Positions 1-6,060 of a stretch of DNA of 17,654 nucleotides are shown piece after piece. Each line of letters begins with the position of its first letter. Within the stretch, counting starts at the first letter, position 1. The DNA is from CAG-826 sp964583155 (lineage in GTDB: Bacteria; Bacillota_I; Bacilli_A; RFN20; CAG-826). Where the stretch lies: positions 1 through 17,654 of the forward strand of contig CAZOUY010000015.1 in the NCBI GenBank assembly GCA_964583155.1. The letters run 5' to 3'. Made by a program: the position numbers and the translations under genes. The notes beneath the pieces were generated by a model. It had not been told where the DNA came from, searched no databases, and worked only from the letters and a program-made list of their open reading frames with translations.

Positions 1-45
1 TATTTTTTCTCCTTTCTCACAAGCAAGGAAAGCATCTTTATTATA
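1..45 (-). promoter_or_regulatory. Upstream signals of a divergent gene off the left edge
   Basis: Read on the minus strand, a strong ribosome binding site AAAGGAG occupies 15 to 9. It is followed by eight A/T bases running to position 1, so a start codon is expected just outside the window. A TATAAT -10 box lies at 45 to 40 on the same strand; no good -35 is visible. This suggests a gene transcribed leftward and divergently from folD. The gene itself is not in the window. Confidence 0.45.
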
Positions 46-156
46 CTTCTTTTTCCTTTTTCCTTCTTTCGCGTTTACTTTGTCACTTAACATTGATTCT
101 TCGCTTCCATCATTAAACAAAAAAAGTTTTTTTACATTTCCGTTTATGCCTCGACA

Positions 157-165
157 TGATATACT
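157..165 (+). promoter_or_regulatory. Extended -10 promoter of folD
   Basis: TGATATACT at 157-165 matches the extended -10 form TGnTATAAT at all but one position. No convincing -35 sits 16-18 bases upstream, which extended -10 promoters can tolerate. Transcription would start near 172, giving a leader of about 30 bases before the folD start. The GAAGG at 187-191, nine bases before the ATG, is the ribosome binding site. Confidence 0.5.
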
Positions 166-200
166 TTCAAGTGTTAATAAAGAATTGAAGGTATCGCAAT

Positions 201-995
201 ATGGAAATTAAAGAATATGTTTTTCGTAAAAAAGAAAAACTAAAGCAAGAAATAATGAAAGCCAAACGCGCGCCATTTTTGGTGATTGTCAAAATGAACG
301 ATGATCCCGCTAGTAATGCTTACGTTAAAGGCAAGGTTAAGGACTGTTTAGAAGTCGGTATCAAAGTGGAGGTTAAAGAAATACCGCTTGATACTAGTGA
401 AGCTTCTCTTTTAGAATATTTGGATTATTTAAATAACAATAAAGAGGTCGATGGATATATTGTGCAGATGCCACTTCCGAAGCATATCAGTGAAAAGAGA
501 ATTCAATTAGCGATCGATCCTCGAAAGGATGTCGATGGTTTTCATCCGTTATCATTATTTAAGCCATGTACTCCGAAGGGCGTTATCGATTATTTAAAAG
601 AAGAGCAAATAACCTTCAAGGGCCGAAATGCGGTGGTCATTGGACGGAGTAATATTGTTGGAAGGCCATTAGCTAAAATGCTTTTAGATCTCGACACCAA
701 TTGCGTTATTTTACATTCCAAAACCACCCGCGAGGATAAAGAATTTTATTTATCACATGCCGATTTGATTTTTACCGCTGTTGGACAAAAAGGACTTTTG
801 AATCGTTCGTTCACCTATAAAAAAGAGGCAATTATAGTGGATATCGGCATTTCGCGATTTGAAGGACATTTATATGGGGATGCCGAACCATCCTTACCGG
901 TAAAAATGCAAACTCCGGTTCCCGGTGGTGTCGGATTATTGACAAGATTGACTTTATTAAATAATGTGTGGGAGGCTTATCAAAATGGATTATAG
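201..995 (+). CDS. folD: Bifunctional methylenetetrahydrofolate dehydrogenase / cyclohydrolase FolD
   Basis: FolD interconverts 5,10-methylene-, methenyl- and 10-formyl-tetrahydrofolate in the cytoplasm with NADP(H), supplying one-carbon units for purines, formyl-Met and thymidylate. Visible hallmarks: the active-site segment around Y41 and K45 (YVKGK, equivalent to E. coli Y50/K54), the QMPLP motif with Q89, the KDVDGFHP motif with D112, the dinucleotide-binding motif GRSNIVGRP at 148-156, and the C-terminal signature PGGVG at 241-245. At 264 residues it is slightly shorter than the usual 280-290, mostly at the N-terminus, but no catalytic element is missing. The ATG at 201 has GAAGG nine bases upstream. 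Its 3' end overlaps the next gene by 11 bases, so the two are probably co-translated. Identification is secure. Confidence 0.96.
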   Translation: MEIKEYVFRKKEKLKQEIMKAKRAPFLVIVKMNDDPASNAYVKGKVKDCLEVGIKVEVKEIPLDTSEASLLEYLDYLNNNKEVDGYIVQMPLPKHISEKRIQLAIDPRKDVDGFHPLSLFKPCTPKGVIDYLKEEQITFKGRNAVVIGRSNIVGRPLAKMLLDLDTNCVILHSKTTREDKEFYLSHADLIFTAVGQKGLLNRSFTYKKEAIIVDIGISRFEGHLYGDAEPSLPVKMQTPVPGGVGLLTRLTLLNNVWEAYQNGL

Positions 996-1572
996 TATAA
1001 ATAACACAATGGTTTATGGTCTAGAAAGAGCGGTTAAAGCATCGGGCAATCCTATGCGAACCATTATCGATGATAGTGAGGCATCGGAAAAGGATTTTTT
1101 AAGGGCTACTAAATTAGGCACCACCCGAAGTGGAGAAGGTCATGATAACTTTTTAAAGGGCATTTTAGTCCAAATGGATGTCATTGCCCCACTTTATTGG
1201 TGGAAGCAAGCCCAACGCTATCATTGGTTTGATTTTATATCTTCGCAATCGACCATGCATTGCTTGATGAAATTTGATATTGCTTCGCAATGTGTTGCTT
1301 CAACCTCCAAGGAAGTAATTGCGATCATAGGTCGAATGGTTGAGGAGTATAAAGGTCTTGATGATGAAGTCAAACGCAAAGAATTGTGGGAAAAAATCGT
1401 CGCTTCTTTACCATGTGGCTTTTGTTTGGGAGCGACGATGACCACTAATTATCAGCAGCTCAAAACGATGTATCACCAAAGAAAAAACCATAAATTAAAG
1501 GAGTGGGCCATCTTTTGCGCATGGTGTGAATCGTTACCTCATTTTTTAGAGCTCACGGAATATAACAAATAG
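985..1572 (+). CDS. ThyX-fold-like protein (remote relative of flavin-dependent thymidylate synthase)
   Basis: This 195-residue protein resembles a family I associate with phage genomes. Its order of elements recalls ThyX: a GHDNFLKG segment at 52-59 (ThyX has GH...LEH), then R78-Y79-H80 followed by S86-S87-Q88-S89 where ThyX carries RHRxxSxNExS, and a C-terminal segment from M152 (MTTNY, then LKTMYHQRKNH) where ThyX has its NLRS...LR helix. The canonical ThyX motif is not matched residue for residue, so enzymatic activity is not established. The ATG at 985 is chosen over the in-frame ATG at 964 because GGAGGC at 971-976 lies eight bases before it. The gene overlaps the end of folD by 11 bases, and FolD handles methylene-tetrahydrofolate, the ThyX co-substrate. 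The family resemblance is fairly clear; function is inference. Confidence 0.72.
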   Translation: MDYSINNTMVYGLERAVKASGNPMRTIIDDSEASEKDFLRATKLGTTRSGEGHDNFLKGILVQMDVIAPLYWWKQAQRYHWFDFISSQSTMHCLMKFDIASQCVASTSKEVIAIIGRMVEEYKGLDDEVKRKELWEKIVASLPCGFCLGATMTTNYQQLKTMYHQRKNHKLKEWAIFCAWCESLPHFLELTEYNK

Positions 1573-1621
1573 TAAGATATCATCTCTATCGCTTTTAAAA
1601 TTAAAAGCTGTGACAAAGAAA

Positions 1622-1657
1622 AAAAGAGATTGTTTAAGCAATTATTCAATCTCTTTT
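1622..1657. terminator. Bidirectional Rho-independent terminator
   Basis: A perfect 11-bp stem pairs 1622-1632 with 1647-1657 around a 14-base loop. On the plus strand a T-rich stretch follows (AATTTTATT). On the minus strand the A-rich flank becomes a T-tract (TTTTCTTTG). It sits between two convergent genes, the ThyX-like gene ending at 1572 and the DUF308-type gene ending at 1676, and can serve both. Confidence 0.8.
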
Positions 1658-1675
1658 AATTTTATTGGCCTTTTT

Positions 1676-2272
1676 TTACTCAGCGTCTTTCGTGTTTTCA
1701 GACACGATTTCCGCTTCAATAACTTCGGCATCTTGATGTTTTTTCTTTTCGACCTTTAAAGCATCTAGCTCGCCCTTATCGTTCTTAATTTGTGATGCCA
1801 AAAGTGAAAGGGCAACGATTAAGAGAATGACACCGATAATAATTCCTAAGACATTTTTAGCGTCACTTAAGGAAGCGATGAAAATAGCGATACCGCCAAT
1901 AACCTCTAAAAGATGGACGATAAAGGCAAAAAGCCATGTCTTAATATTATGTGACACTCGATAAAGCGAGAGAATTTTATTAATTCCTGATATAACGAGG
2001 ATAATACCGAGTAAAATCGTAATAAATTGAACGAAAAATTCCCAAAAAACAAAGGATAATATACCCAAAACAAGATAGACGGTGCTTTGATAAATCCCTA
2101 AAGGAATGAAAAGAGGAAAGAAGAATCCTAGAATGGACTTCAATAAGAGATAGCCTCCTAAGAGCAAGCCAATCCACTTGATCATAAAATCAGGAAAAAT
2201 AATAAAGAAAAGACCTATCAAGAAAATAACAATGATGTCAAAATACTGATAGAGATTCGTGCGTTTTTTCAT
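1676..2272 (-). CDS. DUF308 / HdeD-like multi-pass membrane protein
   Basis: A 198-residue integral membrane protein with about six hydrophobic segments (roughly residues 10-26, 32-52, 58-77, 80-98, 110-130 and 137-160). They are arranged as short repeated pairs rich in LLLGG, LLGIIL and IIIGVILL, the pattern of DUF308/HdeD-type proteins. A charged tail at about 163-198 (KKKHQDAEVIEAEIVSEN) is probably cytoplasmic. HdeD in E. coli is linked to acid resistance, but most members in Gram-positive bacteria have no assigned role, and none is claimed here. The ATG start has AAAGGAG at 2287-2281, eight bases upstream. The gene is monocistronic, convergent with the ThyX-like gene and divergent from the M29 peptidase operon. 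Confidence 0.75.
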   Translation of the reverse strand: MKKRTNLYQYFDIIVIFLIGLFFIIFPDFMIKWIGLLLGGYLLLKSILGFFFPLFIPLGIYQSTVYLVLGILSFVFWEFFVQFITILLGIILVISGINKILSLYRVSHNIKTWLFAFIVHLLEVIGGIAIFIASLSDAKNVLGIIIGVILLIVALSLLASQIKNDKGELDALKVEKKKHQDAEVIEAEIVSENTKDAE

Positions 2273-2308
2273 AAGCCCAACTCCTTTCGAAAAAGCGATT
2301 AATATATT

Positions 2309-2327
2309 TTTATCACAAAATGATAAA
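2309..2327. promoter_or_regulatory. Operator-like inverted repeat between divergent genes
   Basis: TTTATCA and TGATAAA form perfect 7-bp arms around a 5-base CAAAA spacer. The site lies 36 bases upstream of the minus-strand DUF308 gene, just upstream of its best -10 candidate (TATATT at 2306-2301). It has no T-tract and is not a terminator. An operator is plausible, though such repeats also arise by chance in AT-rich DNA. Confidence 0.35.
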
Positions 2328-2363
2328 TAAATATATAAGATTTTTATTTTTCTTCGAGAAATA

Positions 2364-2392
2364 AGGACAAAAGGTCTTTTATTTGCTAGAAT
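2364..2392 (+). promoter_or_regulatory. Promoter of the aminopeptidase-mntP-hydrolase operon
   Basis: AGGACA at 2364-2369 (four of six matches to TTGACA) is separated by 17 bases from TAGAAT at 2387-2392. The -10 is extended by TG at 2384-2385. Transcription would begin near 2399, about 50 bases before the chosen start of the M29 peptidase gene. Confidence 0.55.
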
Positions 2393-2450
2393 ATGTATTG
2401 TTGAATATTCATTTTGTATGAAATTTTTTATTGAGGAGCAATCAATTATT

Positions 2451-3677
2451 ATGAAGAAAAAAATCTTAAAAGAATATGCCCGCTTAATCGCTAAGATGGG
2501 AGTTAATGTCCAAAAGAATCAGGATGTCATTATTCGGGCGGAGATTGATCAAGGAGAATTCGTGCGGATGGTGGTTCTCGAATGCTATAAATTAGGAGCC
2601 CGAAAGGTCTATGTTGAATGGCATGATGACGCTACGATGAAGATCGATGTCAATTATCAAACCATCAATACATTATCTCATCTTGAGAAATGGGAATTAG
2701 AAAAATGGGAATGGCAAGCGAATACTTTGCCGGCGATTATTTATATTGAATCGAGCGATCCCGATGGCATGAAGGGAATGAAGCAGGATAAGCATTCCAA
2801 GGCTCTCCAAAAACGTTATCCTTTAATTAAGCCATATCGCGATCGAATGGAAAACGAATATCAATGGACCATTGTCGCTGCGCCTTCCGTAGCATGGGCC
2901 CAAAAGGTTTTCCCTCATGAAACCAAAAAGAAAGCGATGGAAAAATTATGGGAGGCTATTTTATATACCGCTCGTGTCCAAAACGATCCGATTTTAGAAT
3001 GGCAAAAGCACAATGAAGACCTACAAAATCGTTGTGATTATTTGAATTCCTTAGGGCTATCGTATTTAAAATATCATTCCAGCAATGGCACCGACTTTAA
3101 AGTGGGAATGATAGATGATGCCTTCTTTATGGGCGGGGGTGAATGGACCGCACATAGCCATATATATTTTAATCCCAATATGCCGACCGAAGAATGCTTT
3201 ATTACTCCGAAACGAGGTGTGGCTGAAGGCATCGTTTACGCTACCAAACCTCTTTCCTATCGCGGAGAGCTCATTGAGAATTTTTCGATACGCTTCCATG
3301 AAGGAAAAGTGGTCGAAGTGCATGCGGAAAAAGGAGAAGAGCTATTAAAGCAAATGGTCAGTATGGATGAAGGGGCCTCCTATTTAGGAGAATGCGCTTT
3401 GGTACCCTTTGATTCTCCGATTTCCAATACGAATTTGTTATTTTACAATACCTTATTCGATGAAAATGCCTCATGTCATTTAGCGTTAGGGCGCGGCTTT
3501 TCAAATTGCATCCGCGATTATAATAAATATTCCAAAGAGGAATTAGATAATTTGGGAGTGAATGATTCGATGATTCATGTTGATTTTATGATCGGCTCTT
3601 GCGATTTGGAAATCACCGGCGTCACGAAGGATGGTAAAGAAATCCCTATTTTTGTCATGGGTAATTGGGCGTTTTAA
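2451..3677 (+). CDS. M29-family metal-dependent aminopeptidase (AmpS/PepS/aminopeptidase T type)
   Basis: A 408-residue cytoplasmic aminopeptidase of the M29 family, which removes N-terminal residues from peptides using a two-metal centre (Co, Zn or Mn in characterised members). All expected metal-ligand motifs are visible in order: the glutamate of MPTEECF, the glutamate of LGECALVP, the histidine of DENASCHLALG, and the histidine and aspartate of IHVDFMIGS near the C-terminus. The family's closing segment (ITGVTKDGKEIPIF) is also present. The ATG at 2451 is preferred over the in-frame ATG at 2418 because GAGGAG at 2433-2438 precedes it and the resulting length matches the usual ~410 residues. 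First gene of an operon; mntP follows 29 bases after the stop. Confidence 0.93.
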   Translation: MKKKILKEYARLIAKMGVNVQKNQDVIIRAEIDQGEFVRMVVLECYKLGARKVYVEWHDDATMKIDVNYQTINTLSHLEKWELEKWEWQANTLPAIIYIESSDPDGMKGMKQDKHSKALQKRYPLIKPYRDRMENEYQWTIVAAPSVAWAQKVFPHETKKKAMEKLWEAILYTARVQNDPILEWQKHNEDLQNRCDYLNSLGLSYLKYHSSNGTDFKVGMIDDAFFMGGGEWTAHSHIYFNPNMPTEECFITPKRGVAEGIVYATKPLSYRGELIENFSIRFHEGKVVEVHAEKGEELLKQMVSMDEGASYLGECALVPFDSPISNTNLLFYNTLFDENASCHLALGRGFSNCIRDYNKYSKEELDNLGVNDSMIHVDFMIGSCDLEITGVTKDGKEIPIFVMGNWAF

Positions 3678-3706
3678 TAATTATAATTAATGGAGTGTTT
3701 TCTTCG

Positions 3707-4333
3707 ATGAATCCGATTTTACAAGCAATAATATATGGATGCACATTGGCTGTTGACGCTACAACGGTTTCAATTACCAATGGCCTCGTGTATCAAGGAA
3801 TTACCAAAAAAAGAATGGTCTTTTCGGCCATTGTTTTTGGAATCATGCAAGGCGTGATGCCGCTTTTAGGGTATTTTCTTTTTTCTTTGACGCACGCGAA
3901 CGAAAAGCTCGATAATTTTATTCAAAGCATCGATCATTGGATTGCTTTTGCCTTATTGATGTTTTTGGGAATAAAAATGATTATTGATGGTATAAAGGAT
4001 CTTCAGGAGCAATCTAAAGAGGATGGTGTTGAAATTGAAAAGTATGAAGAAAACTTGCCTATTAAAAAGATACTTATACAGGGCATAGCTACAAGCATCG
4101 ATGCCTTTGCCATCGGTATCTTACTATATACTAATCGTTTCGACGCTGTCGATGAAAGGGTTTCTATTTGGGCCTTAGTCAGCATTATTGCCGTTATTAC
4201 ATTCTTATTATCGCTTTTAGGCGCTATTTTCGGTAAGAGGATAGGACGCTTATTTCAAAAATTCGCCCCTTTTATTGGTGGTATCGTGATCATCATAATA
4301 GGGATATCGATAGTCGTAGAGCATCTAGGATAA
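3707..4333 (+). CDS. mntP: MntP-type manganese efflux pump
   Basis: A 208-residue, six-helix membrane protein of the MntP (DUF204) family, which exports Mn(II) and protects against manganese excess. The two halves carry the family's paired motifs with acidic residues in the membrane: AVDATTVS with D17 and TSIDAFAIG with D132 (E. coli: MDAFA and MDAMA). An acidic cytoplasmic loop of about 30 residues between helices 3 and 4 (DLQEQSKEDGVEIEKYEE) makes it slightly longer than the usual 185-190. The ATG at 3707, with GGAG at 3692-3695, is preferred over the in-frame ATG at 3665, which lies inside the peptidase gene. It sits between the peptidase and hydrolase genes, 12 bases from the latter. The family is clear; manganese as substrate is taken from the family. 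Confidence 0.87.
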   Translation: MNPILQAIIYGCTLAVDATTVSITNGLVYQGITKKRMVFSAIVFGIMQGVMPLLGYFLFSLTHANEKLDNFIQSIDHWIAFALLMFLGIKMIIDGIKDLQEQSKEDGVEIEKYEENLPIKKILIQGIATSIDAFAIGILLYTNRFDAVDERVSIWALVSIIAVITFLLSLLGAIFGKRIGRLFQKFAPFIGGIVIIIIGISIVVEHLG

Positions 4334-4345
4334 AGGAGAAAGATT

Positions 4346-5494
4346 ATGAAAAAATTTCTGAAAGTGGCCCTTCTAATTATCTGCATAGCCGTCGTTATTA
4401 TTGGTGGTTATGTCGGTTATGTGGCTATTCAATATTATCGCATTGAGGATAATCTCAATTTAGAAGTAACGCATAATGCTTCGAAGGATAAAGTTTCCAT
4501 CGGCGAAAGCTATACGATCACGACCTATAATATCGGTTTTGGTGCTTATAGTCCTGATTTTGATTTCTTCATGGATAGTGGAATTATGAAGGATGGAACC
4601 AAAGTCAAGGGAACGAGAGCCCGCGCGATTGATAAGTCGCATGTTGATCATGACATTCAAGGAGCGATTCGCACCATTCAAGAAATTAATCCAACCTTTG
4701 CGTTTTTTCAAGAAGTGGATCCCCACGCTGATCGGAGCTACCACGTTGATCAATATCAAGCGATTGCCGATGGCTTTTATAAAATGGATCATTTTTATGC
4801 CGAAAACTTTCATTCAGCCTATCTTTTCTATCCGCTCAACAATCCGATTGGAAAAAGTAATTCGGGTATTGTCACGTTAAGTCAATATTCGATATCGACG
4901 GCGACCCGCAAATCATTTACGGTCAGTAAAGGATTTGATAAGTTCTTCGATTTGGATCGATGCTTTTCGGTAGCGGAGATTTCGGTTGATAATGGTAAGA
5001 AATTGATGATTATTAATCTCCATATGTCGGCTTATGATAAAGGTGGCGTCATTCGCGAAAAACAAATGGCAGAGCTCAGTGATTTTTTACAAAAAATGGC
5101 CGATGAAGGACACTATGTAGTCGCAGGTGGCGATTTCAATCATGATCTTCTGACGTATAATCCTCAATATAATTATGATCGTGATAATTTTCCCTTTAAA
5201 GATCAAACCGAACAATTAAAACCCGATTGGTTGGCATTTTTCTTTAATGAGGATGGGACGAATTCTTTGCCTCAGGGCTATCAAATTGTGGCTTCAGATA
5301 ACGTTTCAACGTGTCGCGCGGCGGAAATGCCGTGGAAGCCCGGTGTAAATTATGTTACCGTTATCGACGGCTTTATCGTTTCCAGCAATATCGAAATCAT
5401 CGATCATTATAATATCGCCACCGCGGATGGCGATATCAGCCAATATGCTTATAGTGATCATCAGCCGGCATATTTGGAGTTTAAGCTGAAATAG
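4346..5494 (+). CDS. Membrane-anchored endonuclease/exonuclease/phosphatase-family protein
   Basis: A 382-residue protein with an N-terminal signal anchor (about residues 4-27, after MKK) and a DNase I-like catalytic domain presumably outside the membrane. The domain's metal and catalytic motifs are present: N62 in TTYNIGF, E123 in FFQEVD, the histidine of NLHMSAYD, D263 and N265 in GGDFNHD, and D371-H372 in YSDHQP. The fold cleaves phosphodiester or phosphoester bonds with Mg or Mn; substrates range from DNA to inositol phosphates and sphingomyelin. Nothing here tells which, and the long segment between N62 and E123 is not diagnostic. AGGAG at 4334-4338 overlaps the mntP stop by one base, giving tight coupling. 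Last gene of the operon. No strong terminator follows. Confidence 0.88.
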   Translation: MKKFLKVALLIICIAVVIIGGYVGYVAIQYYRIEDNLNLEVTHNASKDKVSIGESYTITTYNIGFGAYSPDFDFFMDSGIMKDGTKVKGTRARAIDKSHVDHDIQGAIRTIQEINPTFAFFQEVDPHADRSYHVDQYQAIADGFYKMDHFYAENFHSAYLFYPLNNPIGKSNSGIVTLSQYSISTATRKSFTVSKGFDKFFDLDRCFSVAEISVDNGKKLMIINLHMSAYDKGGVIREKQMAELSDFLQKMADEGHYVVAGGDFNHDLLTYNPQYNYDRDNFPFKDQTEQLKPDWLAFFFNEDGTNSLPQGYQIVASDNVSTCRAAEMPWKPGVNYVTVIDGFIVSSNIEIIDHYNIATADGDISQYAYSDHQPAYLEFKLK

Positions 5495-5547
5495 ATCGAA
5501 TATTAATTCGATAAAGGGTAGTAAATATCATTATTAAAAAATAAAAA

Positions 5548-5576
5548 TTGACAAAGGCAGAAATAACGAATATTAT
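5548..5576 (+). promoter_or_regulatory. Near-consensus sigma-A promoter of tRNA-Ala
   Basis: TTGACA at 5548-5553 is a perfect -35. It is followed by exactly 17 bases and then TATTAT at 5571-5576. Transcription would start near 5583, about 27 bases before the mature tRNA. This is the best promoter match in the window, as expected for a stable-RNA gene. Confidence 0.85.
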
Positions 5577-5580
5577 AAAT

Positions 5581-5603
5581 AACGTAATTGTATTAATTAC
5601 GTT
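5581..5603 (+). repeat. Inverted repeat in the tRNA precursor leader
   Basis: AACGTAATT at 5581-5589 and AATTACGTT at 5595-5603 form a perfect 9-bp inverted repeat with a 5-base loop. It begins at or next to the predicted start of transcription and ends seven bases before the mature tRNA. It could fold at the 5' end of the precursor, where RNase P acts, or be a protein site in the DNA. AT-rich chance pairing is also possible. Confidence 0.45.
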
Positions 5604-5609
5604 TATTTT

Positions 5610-5685
5610 GGGGCTGTAGCTCACCTGGGAGAGCGCATCGTTCGCAACGATGAGGTAGCGAGTTCGATCCTCGTCAGCTCCACCA
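5610..5685 (+). tRNA. tRNA-Ala (anticodon CGC)
   Basis: A full 76-base cloverleaf. The acceptor stem pairs 5610-5616 with 5675-5681 and includes a G3:U70 wobble, the alanine identity element. The D-stem is GCTC (5619-5622) with GAGC (5631-5634). The anticodon stem is CATCG/CGATG with loop TTCGCAA (5641-5647), giving anticodon CGC at 5643-5645, which reads GCG. The T-arm contains TTCGATC. Discriminator A is at 5682 and CCA is encoded at 5683-5685. Confidence 0.96.
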
Positions 5686-5698
5686 TTTAAAAATCAAT

Positions 5699-5755
5699 GG
5701 TTTGATACTAAATTACACTTGTCAATAGAAAGTGGACATGTATCAAGCCTTTTTT
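5699..5755 (+). terminator. Terminator after tRNA-Ala
   Basis: GGTTTGATAC at 5699-5708 pairs with GTATCAAGCC at 5740-5749 (ten pairs, one of them G:U), followed by six T at 5750-5755. The loop is long, 31 bases, with a possible small inner TGTC/GACA stem. The position 14 bases after the CCA end fits termination of the tRNA transcript. Confidence 0.7.
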
Positions 5756-5935
5756 GTTGCGTAAAGGAAAAAATCCTATCTGCAATGTCATTAGTTATTT
5801 TTGTAGGAGTAGTATTAGATACTTTTGCAACCTGAAAACACATAAAATCAGAGTATCAAGGCTATTATCAAAAATTGTTCGATAACAACATTTTATTCTC
5901 ACTGTAATTGTGTTTAAAGGTTGGTATAACATTAA
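5756..5935. other. Intergenic stretch after the tRNA with no supported gene
   Basis: Only short open frames without ribosome binding sites occur here, on either strand. The stretch is AT-rich and starts the change of composition that lasts to about 9,100. ACTTTTGCAACC near 5821 reminds me of arm-site repeats near tyrosine-integrase attachment sites, but it occurs once, there is no integrase, and no copy of the tRNA 3' end was found further right. Confidence 0.4.
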
Positions 5936-5958
5936 TATATACACCAAAAGTGTATATA
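5936..5958. promoter_or_regulatory. Operator-like palindrome 1 overlapping a -10 box
   Basis: TATATACAC (5936-5944) and GTGTATATA (5950-5958) are perfect 9-bp arms around CAAAA. The right arm overlaps a consensus TATAAT at 5955-5960, about 100 bases before the HTH gene. A protein bound here would block that promoter. The -35 region (TTAATA) is weak. Confidence 0.6.
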
Positions 5959-5976
5959 ATCATATTCGAATAAAAA

Positions 5977-5997
5977 GTATATGCTTTTGGTGTATAC
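5977..5997. promoter_or_regulatory. Operator-like palindrome 2, inverted copy of palindrome 1
   Basis: GTATATGC (5977-5984) and GTGTATAC (5990-5997) flank TTTTG, with two mismatched pairs. Read on the minus strand, the site repeats the 13-base core TATACACCAAAAG of palindrome 1 exactly, so the two sites form an inverted pair with centres 40 bases apart, close to four helical turns. Confidence 0.6.
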
Positions 5998-6060
5998 AAA
6001 AACTGGATATATAGAAAAATAGGTTAATGATATTATTTAGGTACAAGGAGGTAAAATAGC

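Noticed and set aside
964..984. Earlier ATG at 964 for the ThyX-like gene
   Set aside because: It has no ribosome binding site, while the ATG at 985 has GGAGGC eight bases upstream; the extra seven residues do not look conserved.
2418..2450. Earlier ATG at 2418 for the M29 peptidase
   Set aside because: No ribosome binding site in front; the GAGGAG lies downstream of it, before the ATG at 2451, which also gives the family's usual length.
3665..3706. In-frame upstream extension of mntP overlapping the peptidase gene
   Set aside because: The added residues (MGVLIIIINGVFSS) are not typical for MntP, and the GGAG at 3692-3695 supports the ATG at 3707.
5495..5512. Hairpin ATCGAAT/ATTCGAT right after the phosphohydrolase gene as terminator
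   Set aside because: A 7-bp AT-rich stem followed by AAAGGG with no T-tract, so not a convincing Rho-independent terminator.
5718..5738. Segment in the tRNA terminator loop ending AAAGTGGACA that resembles some insertion-sequence ends
   Set aside because: Only one such end is seen, with no partner inverted repeat or target duplication nearby, and it does not clearly match the relic at 17 kb.
5694..5843. 49-codon minus-strand open frame (MCFQVAKVSNTTPTKIT...) after the tRNA
   Set aside because: No ribosome binding site, it runs back through the tRNA terminator, and no family is recognised.
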